Assembly (NCBI GenBank): GCA_029821635.1 | Contig: JALGSW010000012.1 | Coordinates: forward strand, 1-44,542 | Origin: Candidatus Zipacnadia bacterium | GTDB taxonomy: Bacteria > Armatimonadota > Zipacnadia > Zipacnadales > UBA5352 | Reading direction: 5' to 3' | Length of the DNA stretch: 44,542 bases | Shown here: piece by piece, positions 20,701-27,382 of the stretch | How positions within the stretch are numbered: the first letter of the stretch is position 1 | Layout of the letters: every line of letters starts with the position of its first letter | Made by a program: the position numbers and the translations under genes | The notes under the pieces: model-generated | Databases searched by the model: none | Seen by the model: the letters and a program-made list of their open reading frames with translations, nothing else | What the model was told of the DNA's origin: nothing

Positions 20701-23700
20701 GACCTGCCGCCCGCAGGTCCGGTCCAGGTCGTTATCGGCCCCGGAGCCGTCGTGGTCAAGAACCTCGCCCGCGACATCGCAGGCGATGGCATCTACATGA
20801 ACGGTGAGACTTACAAGGGCGTCGTCACCGGCGCCGAGCTTGGCATCGGCGAGTACGACAACCTCTTCCGCATCAATACCACCGACCCGCTCTTCCAGGT
20901 GGCAACCGGGACGGACTTCGGCCCGGTCGTCGGCATCGACGGCGGCATCCGCTTCGCCGACGCCGCCTGGGCGAACGCGACCGGCTATGAAGAGGGCGCG
21001 ACGGTGTACGTAGAGGTGGATGACGCCGACGAGAACCGTGACGCGGGCGTCGTCGATACGCTCGACGTAGAGCTCACCTCGCCGCTCGGCGACAGCGAGA
21101 CGGTCACGCTGACCGAGACGGGCGTCAACACCGGCCTGTTCCGCGGCCAGATTGGGACGCTCGGACGCTGGGGACCGGACGAGGACGGCGTGCTCAACCT
21201 CGTGAGTGGCCCGGCCGGCACGACCATCAGCGCGATCTGGGACGATCCGGACGCGGGCCCGATGGCGGTCGACACCGCTCTGGTGACCGACACGGTGGCG
21301 CCGGCCGTCGTTCCGGGCGCGACCATCGCGGTTTCGAGCGGGACGGATGGCACCGACGCCACAGTCAACTGGGCACCGTTCAACGAGTTCGCTCAGATCG
21401 ACATCGCCGGCTACCATGTCTGGATGTCCACGACTGACTTCAACGACACGAGCGCCGCGACGACCGTCGCGACGACGGGCGCGGGCACGCGCAACGCGGT
21501 CATTCCGGGCCTGACGCCCAACACCGACTACTTCTTCGCGGTCACCTCGTTCGATGAGGTGCCCAACGAGAACACGGCTGTCGGGACGGCCGGCGTCACC
21601 ACCGCCGACAACGCTGGCCCGTACCTGGCCAACCGCGTCCCGGCGGCCGGATCCACGCAGCGGCCGCTCGAGACCGACATCAGCTTCGACATCCGCGATG
21701 ACGGCGTGGGCGTGGACCTCGCCACGATCGTGGTTGAGGTCGACGGCACCCCCGTTGGCGGTCCCGCTCTCTCAATCACGCCGATCGGCGGCAACGCGAG
21801 CGTCAGCTACAACCCGCCCGCGGACTTCAACTACAACGACACGCCGCAGGTCCACGTGGTCGCGAGCGACCTTGACGGAAACACGCTCGATGCCACCTAC
21901 GGCTTCGGCGTCCTGACAGACGTCCAGGCGCCACAGTTGGCCAACTGGAACTTCGACACCGGCGGGACGCTCACGTTCGACTTGACCGACGATGTGTCGG
22001 GCGTGGACATGAGCAGCTTGGTCGTGCAGGTCGGCGGCGTCCCGGTTGCGGCCGATATCACCTGGGATGACACCGATCCGCTGGACGTCGCGGTCACATA
22101 CGCGCCGGCCGGCGGCTGGGCCTACAACGACACGCTCGACTTCTCCGTGGACGTGTCGGACTTCGCGGGCAACGCGATGGCCACGTTCACCTCGCAGGAG
22201 GACACTGAGGCCGACGCGACTGGCCCGATCGCCGATCAGTTCAGCCCGGCCGACGGCGCAACGGGCGTCGCCCTTGACACTGCCATCTCGGTGCGGCTGC
22301 GCGACACCCAGTCCGGTGTCGATACCGACACGGTCGTCATGACCGTGAACGGCACGGACGTCAGCGGCGAACTGACCTTCGGCGTGGCGCCCGCGGCAGC
22401 GGGTGTTGCTCAGACCTACGCCAACTACCAGCCCGCTGCGGCACTCGACCATGGCACCGACTACGACGTGCATGTCGAAGCCTCCGACGCGGCCGGTAAT
22501 ACGTCGACCGCCGACTGGAGCTTCACCACCGGAGCGGAGCCGACGTTCGAGATCCGCGGCACGGTGCTCGACGCCGTCGGCGACCCGATGCCCGGCGTGC
22601 AGGTGGCCGCGAACGGCAACATCGCGGTCACGGATGGCAACGGTGTCTACCGCCTGCAGACGCTCACCGCAGGGACCTACACGGTGACGCCGACGTTCGC
22701 CGAGTACGACTTCGCACCGCTCTCGCAGGACGTCACAGTCGGGCCGGACGCGCGCGACGTTGACTTCACCGGCACGATTCGCACCTACACGATCTCCGGC
22801 ACGGTCACCCGCGGCGGCGCGGGCGTGCAGGGCGTGCAGGTCAGCGACGGCACCCGGAGTGCCACCAGCGACGTGGATGGCAACTACACCATCACCGGCG
22901 TCCCGAACGGCGTCTACACGCTGACGCCGAGCCGGGATTGGGGCAATGACGGGTTCGACGACTTCACCTACACCCCGCAGACCCGGACGGCGAACGTGGA
23001 GGGCGCGAACGTTGCGGGCGCGGACTTCGCCGCCACCGTCGTGACCTACACGATCGCCGGCACGATCAGCGACAACGCCGGGAACCGCATTGCGGGCGTG
23101 ACGGTCAGCGACGGCACGCGGACCGCGATCACCAACGAGGCCGGTCAGTACACGATCAGCGGCGTCCCCGCATCGACGGTCACGGTGACGCCGAGCAAGG
23201 CCGGCGTCGCCTTCGATCCGGAGACCCGGCAGGTGACGGTGCCGCCGGCGTCCACGGGGAACAACTTCATCGCCTACACCGAGTTCCGCCAGCGCTTCGG
23301 CGCGGGCCTGCAGATGGTTGCGGTCCCCGCCGCGCCGCCGGCCAACCGCGACCGTGCCGTGGACGTCTTCCAGACCACGGCTCTCGCCCGCTGGGATGCG
23401 TCGAGCAGCCCGCAGGGCTACGTGCGCGGTCAGGACACGCCGGACGCGCTGCAGCTTGAGGTGCGGCCCGGGTCGGCGTTCTTCGTCAACTTCCCGGCCG
23501 TGACTGATGTCGCCGTTCCGGGCGACGCGGTTGCGAACAGCGGCACCTTCAGTGTCGGCGTCGCGACCGGCTGGAACATGATCGGCAACCCGTGGGAGAC
23601 AGCGCTGCCGCTCGCCAACATCTCCGGCGCCGGCAGCACCGCGGTGAGGCCCTTCGCGTTCATCTGGGACCCGACCGTCGGCAGCTACCGGCTGGTCACG

Positions 23701-24576
23701 CCGACGGCGGCGTTCAACTCGGCCCGCACCTACATCGATGCGTGGGAGGGCGCGTGGTTCAAGGCCACCGGCGCGGCCGGCACCCTGACCCTCGCCGCCC
23801 CGAGTGGCATGGCCTCCGCCATGCTTGACGGCGCGGACGCAGACATCAGCGCCCCGAGCAACGGGTGGCTGGTGGACATCGTGGCGAGCGTCGCCGATCG
23901 GGCGGACCTCACTACGGTCGCGGGTGTCGGCAACGGCGACGCTGCCGCGGGCTACCGCGTGGACAACCCGCCGATGCTTCCGAACTCGGTGGATGTCTAC
24001 TTCACCGGCAACGGCGCCGACCGGCTGGCACACGACATCCGGCCGCAGAGCTCCGGCGCTATGGTCTGGCCCTTCGCGGTCGAGACGGACATTGCGAACG
24101 CCGAGGTCGCGGTGACGCTGCCCGACCTGTCCGCGGTCCCGGCTGAGATGGCGGTCTACCTGACGGACGTTGACAGCGGGAAGCGGATGTATGCACGCAC
24201 GCTGCCCGCCTACACCTTCACCAGCGGCGCAGACGGCGCACTCCGGCACTTCGAACTGGAGATCGCGCCTCGCGGCGCCGACAACCTGGCGATTCGCACC
24301 GCATCGGTGCAGGCCGCCGGCGGCGGGATGATGGTCACGTATGACGTGAGCTCCGCCGCCAGCGTCAGCATCCAGGTGCTCAACATCGCGGGCCGCAACG
24401 TCCGCTCGCTCGTGCAGTCGCGGGCGGTCCCGGCCGGCATCAATGAGCAGGCGTGGGACATGCGCAGTGCGGATGGCACACTCGTTCCGAACGGCAGCTA
24501 CCTGATCAAGATCGAAGCAGTCGCTGAGAATGGCCAGCGGGTTCAGGCCCTGCGCCCTGCGCAGATCGCGCGCTAG
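14710..24576 (+). CDS. giant secreted repeat protein (3,288 aa) with alternating beta-sandwich repeats and a FlgD-Ig C-terminus
   Basis: A signal peptide (MNRSHHRRN, then a hydrophobic core to about AAPADA) precedes a ~100-aa unique region. Ten units carry the signature [YF]-x-D-x-D-x-D-x-P (near residues 164, 279, 391, 562, 685, 948, 1187, 1419, 1645, 1992). Six more carry an ND/NxAP...GFDPxGG...WDPATDPNPTDP...LRYR signature (near 803, 1037, 1277, 1509, 1735, 1848). From 803 to 1992 the two types mostly alternate with a ~230-aa period. Then come a domain with VYVEVDDADENRDAG (about 2100), an Fn3 domain, three SbsA/Big_5-like Ig domains, three CarboxypepD-regulatory-like domains (22540-23278) and the shared C-terminal module. 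Start ATG 14710 has GAGAGGTG SD at 14696-14703; the longer open frame from 14563 has no signal peptide. No catalytic motif is visible, so I infer an adhesin, matrix or S-layer-like role. The composition is acidic and suggests calcium binding. Confidence 0.85.
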   Translation: MNRSHHRRNTSAMLSVLVAGLFVGCALLSAAPADAAADWATEALGIAAGTEAFDVTDAWRTSSDMAQRRSAYVADRLNSPLAYDSRTGEAIDRWRSLSVADRGEEAGEYRIAFLGTGLGSTMGRAVLGAVPALTFPAAPYTDGVEPNSGAAVPPGTVPFIFRVNYADTDGDTPTTAQVRIFRDPGMSVAAPGSPFAMTLLSGTPASGIYSATVALAAGYTYYFQFNFVNNAATPETVTLLYVNPIVVNAIPVISNQANTAPNPANPATDETAETTISCTYTDADNHAPTTSDVTVYRADSSTLGTYGMTPTSAAPYVYTAGVNYGATVDLPAGDHYSYRFVFSDGTSTVDDPLFTPYHGPIDVTASPILVNGSATILDSPVAEPTRVHFAVTYKEADAGDNDPNFRPALRQVYIYYYNEGAGTLVPYNEADYTFPPPYDTYADSSPYPMASDPEPLTAQDFEAGMEYQRTVVLHRPGLYFYTFEFENPAAAGSENIRMPLGADVHTDPGPPVIGWGDVLPDTNNGIEITRTPTLTFLPEPYNDGADPNDGDGDPTTVTFRIKYADPDNEAPTLHQVRIYTDSNLTVPWGAGSYDMSKISGDPVNGEVYSRTLDLPSPDNYYYFFVFDNATYNIGVGPGAVLRSPTLGSTPDYLSLVMVDQAPILSNYSLNPTSGGEADTYTFTVDYTDYDNDPPADTDGGGNPVVLLQIEQLNAAGNPIDTQQLDLQKVPTVGAGATWEDGVYSNGERFTITVKGIDPVPAQDQIGDGGHRFYFEASDGDNKTVFPAGADTLAANRLNGPHVNDAPNAVGGGFDPTGGTELESTEARPSISWNAAGDINVTDPPSTLRYRVELSNDAFASVFTEFTTGVGVTSGAPTEDLTPGDWSYRIFTVDDDDEESVASAAQTFHLNGLPALSAGQVDPVGPDPTDWTGAGEAPAPGDPRDFQVVYTDADDDAPASIEVVIQNGTTQSYALTALTPPGLLGDGDYTNGELYGVTLNGATIGDGTDGLHAYYFKANDGLEDAVNHIPAIPEFEVNDAPNAVASGFDPATAVAPPPNTEVHLTPEEFSWDAATDPNSSDPTTTLRYRVEIDRWSNDWENADYTFTTAAGATTVAIPGDWALTLANGTWRWRVVAIDDGGAETPSAVQTFDVIDSEPVLALVADATYAQGVDPLTGAQADTYTFKANFSDADNDAPSFINVVVTNTTTATTTTHPMDFDGFNGAPDYFGGEDFKVELTGADIGDGEHTFYFEASDGQTDVTLYETAPTTEFGGPTLNDAPAVPTGVYTPSGGVEVTTNTPTLDWPDGADPNPTDPAATLTYRVEMSPTTGPFTPVPAYGVTTLAGVTQTDVPQPLAEGDWYWRVHTIDDMGAESPASVEQHVVVNTNNAPVLSLDAAPYDDGMDPNSGGLDDDYTFHVQYADADGDAPASPDLVITDPGTGAELFRSTMTPVDTPPFDYVAGEMFEITIAGWDTGQAQSKFYFEASDGIDTVRLPGNAPNVQYTGPSINDAPNPPTSGFDPSGGATAAVRQPDVSWDPATDINASDTAATLRYRAEFSMSNAPFSVEALYTAPTAPGITTVQPADELTNGTWYYRIVTIDDEGAESIPSAVQQFVVDLNTPPVLSAPSITPASGAFGDTYVAEVTYSDAEGDVATSVTVTVTNTETGSDPVTRSMSPRDAGPHDYVAGVVYQASVSGTVIEDGEHTHFFSASDGIDAVDLYLLAPDTEFDGPLVNDPPFPPDAGFDPTGGTVVANRQPLISWDPGTDPNPTDPEDTLQYRIEFSQTGSPFTIEAAYTALSNVDEASARPNTPLPATAQQWFYRVFTIDNSGVASLTASPVHMFMLDLNHAPEAPQPADTYTPADAAVVRTSTPTFMWPTATDPDPLDTSNLLNYDIQIDDAPDFVTPLIDDSTAAGVTQYTVAVGDALNLDAQYWWRVRTVDPQGATSDWTEIALALPAPLTFTTTLQSVLLNPVVTPVYGTLATVFDCSVEYWDADDLPPAGPVQVVIGPGAVVVKNLARDIAGDGIYMNGETYKGVVTGAELGIGEYDNLFRINTTDPLFQVATGTDFGPVVGIDGGIRFADAAWANATGYEEGATVYVEVDDADENRDAGVVDTLDVELTSPLGDSETVTLTETGVNTGLFRGQIGTLGRWGPDEDGVLNLVSGPAGTTISAIWDDPDAGPMAVDTALVTDTVAPAVVPGATIAVSSGTDGTDATVNWAPFNEFAQIDIAGYHVWMSTTDFNDTSAATTVATTGAGTRNAVIPGLTPNTDYFFAVTSFDEVPNENTAVGTAGVTTADNAGPYLANRVPAAGSTQRPLETDISFDIRDDGVGVDLATIVVEVDGTPVGGPALSITPIGGNASVSYNPPADFNYNDTPQVHVVASDLDGNTLDATYGFGVLTDVQAPQLANWNFDTGGTLTFDLTDDVSGVDMSSLVVQVGGVPVAADITWDDTDPLDVAVTYAPAGGWAYNDTLDFSVDVSDFAGNAMATFTSQEDTEADATGPIADQFSPADGATGVALDTAISVRLRDTQSGVDTDTVVMTVNGTDVSGELTFGVAPAAAGVAQTYANYQPAAALDHGTDYDVHVEASDAAGNTSTADWSFTTGAEPTFEIRGTVLDAVGDPMPGVQVAANGNIAVTDGNGVYRLQTLTAGTYTVTPTFAEYDFAPLSQDVTVGPDARDVDFTGTIRTYTISGTVTRGGAGVQGVQVSDGTRSATSDVDGNYTITGVPNGVYTLTPSRDWGNDGFDDFTYTPQTRTANVEGANVAGADFAATVVTYTIAGTISDNAGNRIAGVTVSDGTRTAITNEAGQYTISGVPASTVTVTPSKAGVAFDPETRQVTVPPASTGNNFIAYTEFRQRFGAGLQMVAVPAAPPANRDRAVDVFQTTALARWDASSSPQGYVRGQDTPDALQLEVRPGSAFFVNFPAVTDVAVPGDAVANSGTFSVGVATGWNMIGNPWETALPLANISGAGSTAVRPFAFIWDPTVGSYRLVTPTAAFNSARTYIDAWEGAWFKATGAAGTLTLAAPSGMASAMLDGADADISAPSNGWLVDIVASVADRADLTTVAGVGNGDAAAGYRVDNPPMLPNSVDVYFTGNGADRLAHDIRPQSSGAMVWPFAVETDIANAEVAVTLPDLSAVPAEMAVYLTDVDSGKRMYARTLPAYTFTSGADGALRHFELEIAPRGADNLAIRTASVQAAGGGMMVTYDVSSAASVSIQVLNIAGRNVRSLVQSRAVPAGINEQAWDMRSADGTLVPNGSYLIKIEAVAENGQRVQALRPAQIAR
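17116..20580 (+). repeat. alternating A/B beta-sandwich repeats in the giant surface protein
   Basis: A units start near 17116, 17819, 18538, 19234, 19912 and 20251. The first four intervals are 703, 719, 696 and 678 nt, so each A-B superunit is about 230 aa. A units carry GFDPxGG, SWDPATDPNPTDP, LRYRVEFS and WYYRIVTIDDEGAES. B units carry YADADGDAPAS and GEHTFYFEASDG. Units are clearly homologous in protein sequence but diverged in DNA. The last A unit is not followed by a normal-spacing B. Confidence 0.85.
23281..24576 (+). other. C-terminal module of the giant repeat protein, shared with the metalloprotease
   Basis: About 430 residues matching 13240-14502. Landmarks are LQMVAVPAAP, DVFQTTALARWD, WNMIGNPWETALPL, FIWDPTVGSYRLV, AWFKA, VDNPPMLPNSVDVYF, SGKRMYARTL, and the FlgD-Ig-like end VLNIAGRNVRSLV...GSYLIKI. 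The order and spacing are the same in both proteins, and three CarboxypepD-regulatory-like domains precede it in each. Confidence 0.8.
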
Positions 24577-24641
24577 CTGCGCGAGCGCTCGCGACCGACC
24601 GATCAATCTCAGCAGCCAGCAGCTTGAGAGGTGAAAGAGGC

Positions 24642-25043
24642 ATGACGAAGACCAGGCGATGTGTCGGACTCGTGGCCCTGGCGTTGATCGCGGCGGCCGT
24701 GCTGTTCGCCGGATGTGGCGGCGGCGGCGACGGCGGTAACGGGGTCGCGACCGGATCGGTCTCCGGCACCATCACGTACGCAGCAACGGGTAACCCGCTC
24801 GGCGGCATCACAGTGGCGATCGGAGGCATTTCGACCACCACCAACGCCAACGGGCAGTTCACGCTCAACGGGGTTCCGGCAGGCGCGCAGGTCCTGCAGA
24901 TCACGGCCGATGCGGCCCGGGACCTGGTGATCCCGCCCGGCGTCCCGCTGGCAGTCGATGTGACCGCGGGAGGGACGACGCAGCTACCCGCCCCGGTCCA
25001 GATGGTCGATGACGTCGACTCGCCGCCTGAGCCGCCGTCCTGA
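24642..25043 (+). CDS. small lipoprotein with one CarboxypepD-regulatory-like domain
   Basis: The 133-aa product starts with a basic MTKTRR, a hydrophobic segment and VLFAGC followed by a Gly-rich linker. This fits a lipoprotein signal, although F at -3 of the lipobox is not the usual Leu. The body (about 35-110) is a single carboxypeptidase-regulatory-like beta-sandwich (GTITYAATGNPLGGITVAIG, TTTNANGQFTLNGVPAG), the same fold that occurs three times in each giant protein. I use ATG 24642 with GAGAGGTG at 24626-24633; an alternative start lies at 24624. It lies 65 nt after the giant repeat protein and before a good terminator, so the three genes probably form one transcription unit. It may be an outer-membrane partner of the giants; that is inference. 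Confidence 0.75.
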   Translation: MTKTRRCVGLVALALIAAAVLFAGCGGGGDGGNGVATGSVSGTITYAATGNPLGGITVAIGGISTTTNANGQFTLNGVPAGAQVLQITADAARDLVIPPGVPLAVDVTAGGTTQLPAPVQMVDDVDSPPEPPS

Positions 25044-25071
25044 GCGCGCGCGACATCGCGTCGAACACACT

Positions 25072-25100
25072 CAGCGCCGCCTCGAACCGGGGCGGCGCTG
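25072..25100 (+). terminator. intrinsic-type terminator of the surface-protein operon
   Basis: CAGCGCCGCC (25072-25081) and GGCGGCGCTG (25091-25100) form a 10-bp perfect stem with a 9-nt loop, followed by TTCTGTATT. It is 28 nt after the lipoprotein stop and is the best terminator candidate in the window. Confidence 0.75.
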
Positions 25101-25141
25101 TTCTGTATTAGTGTAGACCGCCTGTCCACAGAACGAGGCTG

Positions 25142-26326
25142 ATGATGATGCGGCTCGGTGCCCGGACGACTGCCGCGACCGCGCTGGCCTGCGCGCTGCT
25201 TCTCCCCACGGCGGCTTCGGCCGACTGGACGATGTTCCGCGCCGACGCCATGCGCAGCGGCCTGGCCCCGGACGAGCGCTTCACGGGCCTCGAGATCGCC
25301 TGGTCGGCGGAGCTGGGGGGCAGCGTTGACGGCTCGCCCGCGGTCGTGGGTGGCAGCGTCTACGTTGGGAACTCGCTCGGGACGATGTGTGCGCTCTCGG
25401 CTGCCGACGGGGGCATTCTGTGGAGCTTCGGCACCGGCGGGGCGGTGCAGTCCTCGCCGGCGGTGAGCGATGGCCTGGTGATCTTCGGGTCGGTGGATGG
25501 GTTCCTCTACGCGGTGGACGCGGCGAGCGGCGTGCAGCGCTGGTCGTACCGGACGCGCGGTTCGATCCTCTCCTCGCCCGCGGTCGTTGATGGGCGCGTC
25601 GTCTTCGGGAGCATGGACGGGCGTCTCTACTGCCTGCGGCTGGGCACCGGCGAGCTGGTGTGGCGCTCGGAGAAGGGCGCGGCGATTCAGTGCTCGCCTG
25701 CGGTCGCGGGGGAGCTGGTGCTGTGCGGCGATGACGATGGCCGGATGTTCGCCACGGGTCTTTCTGACGGCGCGCTTGCGTGGCAGGTCGAGGGCACGGG
25801 CCGGATCGTCGCCGCGCCCGTGGTTGGCGATGGGATCGCGATTTTCGGCGCGCTGGGGCCCAGCGCGCTGCGCCCGCCGAAGCTGGACTACCTCGTCGCG
25901 GTGCGGCCTGAGACAGGCGAGCGCGTCTGGGCGCTCAAAGACGCCTACTCGGTGGTCGGAGCGCCCGTGATAGCGGGCGGGCGCGTATTCTACGCGACCG
26001 TAGAGGGCTACGTGTCGAAGACGGTCTTCCGTGCGGCGAACCTCGGTACCGGCGAGCAGGTGTGGGAGCGCACGATGGCGGGAGTCGCGGACTCCTCACC
26101 CGTGGTGATCGGGACGCCCGCCGGCTTTGAGGGCGCACTCTCGGGAGTGACGGTCTGCGTGGGATGCCACGACGGCCGGCTCTACCTGCTCGACTCGGGC
26201 AGCGGCGCGATCACCGATGCGGAGCCGCTGGCGCAGAAGATCTACTCATCGCCGGCCGTCACCGGCGGCCGCATCTACATCGGCGCCAATGACGGCCAGC
26301 TCTACTGCCTGCAATCTCCGCAGTGA
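25142..26326 (+). CDS. secreted PQQ-like eight-bladed beta-propeller protein
   Basis: The 394-aa product has a signal peptide (to about TAASA) and then eight repeats of the PQQ-like/BamB type. Each has an SSPAVxxGxVxxGxxDGxLYxL strand pair; examples are DGSPAVVGGSVYVG, SSPAVVDGRVVFGSMDGRLY and SSPAVTGGRIYIGANDGQLY. This predicts an eight-bladed propeller. There is no lipobox, so it should be periplasmic or secreted, not an anchored BamB. No quinoprotein dehydrogenase catalytic residues are evident, so a binding or scaffold role is more likely than an enzyme. Three tandem ATG codons (25142, 25145, 25148) are possible starts. It lies just beyond the terminator of the giant-protein operon and converges with the esterase gene with only 12 nt between stops. 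Confidence 0.85.
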   Translation: MMMRLGARTTAATALACALLLPTAASADWTMFRADAMRSGLAPDERFTGLEIAWSAELGGSVDGSPAVVGGSVYVGNSLGTMCALSAADGGILWSFGTGGAVQSSPAVSDGLVIFGSVDGFLYAVDAASGVQRWSYRTRGSILSSPAVVDGRVVFGSMDGRLYCLRLGTGELVWRSEKGAAIQCSPAVAGELVLCGDDDGRMFATGLSDGALAWQVEGTGRIVAAPVVGDGIAIFGALGPSALRPPKLDYLVAVRPETGERVWALKDAYSVVGAPVIAGGRVFYATVEGYVSKTVFRAANLGTGEQVWERTMAGVADSSPVVIGTPAGFEGALSGVTVCVGCHDGRLYLLDSGSGAITDAEPLAQKIYSSPAVTGGRIYIGANDGQLYCLQSPQ

Positions 26327-26338
26327 TCCGCGCGCCCC

Positions 26339-27232
26339 TCAGAGGTAGCGCCTCAGCCAGAGGTCGTCGAAGTCGCGGTAGACGTAATACCACCCGTGCA
26401 CGGCGTCGGGAATCTCGATGAGTCCCTTGAACGCGCTGATGCGCTCGTAGACCGGCCGGATCGTCTCAGGCGGGCAGGTCGTGTCCGCGAGGCCGATCGA
26501 CACGAAGGTCGGGCAGGTGATGAACTGCGCGAGGTTCACCGGGTCGAACCAGGCGAGGGTCTCCAGCGCGCGATCGCGGGAGCCGGGGTTCGCGGCGAAG
26601 TGCTTCGTGAGTTCGAGGTAGGGGCCGGTGGTGGCTGTCTCGACCGCGACCGGGTAGTTGCACAGGAAGGGCTCATGGGCGACCGCGCACTTCACGCGCG
26701 GGTCGAGTGAGGCGGTTGCGAGCGTGAGACCGCCGCCCTGGCTGAGACCGATGACGCCGATGCGCTCGGGGTCAATCTCCTCGCGGGTGCAGAGGTAGTC
26801 GATGCCGCGGAGGCAGTCGGCGTAGCCTGCACGGTAGTACTGGTGTGCGGGATCGTCCAGCCCCGTCGTGAGCTTCGTGAGCCCCTCCGGCACCTGCCAG
26901 TACTCCTCGCTCTCGCCCTGTCCACGCGGGTAGACGGTGAGCAGCGCGAGGCGCTTGTCGTAGCACAGGCCGGCCATCGCGGCGTGCGCGGTGTTGCCGC
27001 CGTAGCCTGGCGTGAAGACGGCGACCGGCAGCGGGCCGGCGTCCGCTCCGACGCCCGGCAGCGTCAGGAACGCGCGGAACTTCACGCCGCCGAGGCCCGT
27101 GAGCGTCAGCCGCCAGGTGTTCGTGAGCGGCACCGGTTCAGGCTGGATCAGCTCCGCCTCGGCATCGATCGGCACCTCGTTCAACTCCCGCCGGACGGTC
27201 TCCCAGAAGCGCTTCAGATCGGTTGAGTCCAT
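26339..27232 (-). CDS. acetyl-xylan-esterase-like alpha/beta hydrolase (AXE1 family)
   Basis: This is a carbohydrate esterase-like hydrolase of 297 aa that probably removes acetyl groups from sugars or oligosaccharides. Catalytic residues are Ser164 in GVIGLSQGGG, Asp250 in SIGLADTTCPP and His279 in DAVHGW. The oxyanion region is TPGYGGN and the family's RGQG motif is at 103-106 (YPRGQGES), as in AXE1/cephalosporin-C deacetylase enzymes. There is no signal peptide, so it works on imported substrates. The start at 27232 has AGGGAG about nine bases upstream; a longer open frame continues upstream but crosses the promoter region of the divergent folP and is not coding. It faces folP across a 150-nt divergent intergenic region and could share regulation with the oligogalacturonate lyase. 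Confidence 0.88.
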   Translation of the reverse strand: MDSTDLKRFWETVRRELNEVPIDAEAELIQPEPVPLTNTWRLTLTGLGGVKFRAFLTLPGVGADAGPLPVAVFTPGYGGNTAHAAMAGLCYDKRLALLTVYPRGQGESEEYWQVPEGLTKLTTGLDDPAHQYYRAGYADCLRGIDYLCTREEIDPERIGVIGLSQGGGLTLATASLDPRVKCAVAHEPFLCNYPVAVETATTGPYLELTKHFAANPGSRDRALETLAWFDPVNLAQFITCPTFVSIGLADTTCPPETIRPVYERISAFKGLIEIPDAVHGWYYVYRDFDDLWLRRYL

Positions 27233-27305
27233 GAGGGTCTCCCTTCGCGTCGCATCGTGCGCGCCGGGGCCGGATTCGCCACCCGGCCTGACGAGACCTT
27301 CGCGG

Positions 27306-27334
27306 TTGCGCACTGCCCCGGCGGGCAGTATAAT
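27306..27334 (+). promoter_or_regulatory. folP promoter with a palindromic spacer
   Basis: A perfect -10 TATAAT (27329-27334) lies 17 nt after a weak -35 TTGCGC (27306-27311). The spacer contains CTGCCC (27313-27318) and GGGCAG (27323-27328) as a perfect inverted repeat directly abutting the -10 box, a good position for a repressor or activator. The predicted start of transcription is ~40 nt before ATG 27383. Confidence 0.65.
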
Positions 27335-27382
27335 CCGCACAACGCGATGGGGTAGGGACGCAGAGAGGCGGGGCCGCAGGTA

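Noticed and set aside
24580-24593. 14-bp palindrome CGCGAGCGCTCGCG between the giant protein and the lipoprotein
   Set aside because: It has no room for a loop unless inner pairs open, and no T-tract. The better terminator is at 25072, so I treat it as chance GC symmetry.
21772-24606. 944-aa open frame on the minus strand across the C-terminus of the giant protein
   Set aside because: It shadows a region whose plus-strand frame has clear Ig, CarboxypepD and FlgD-Ig domains shared with another gene.
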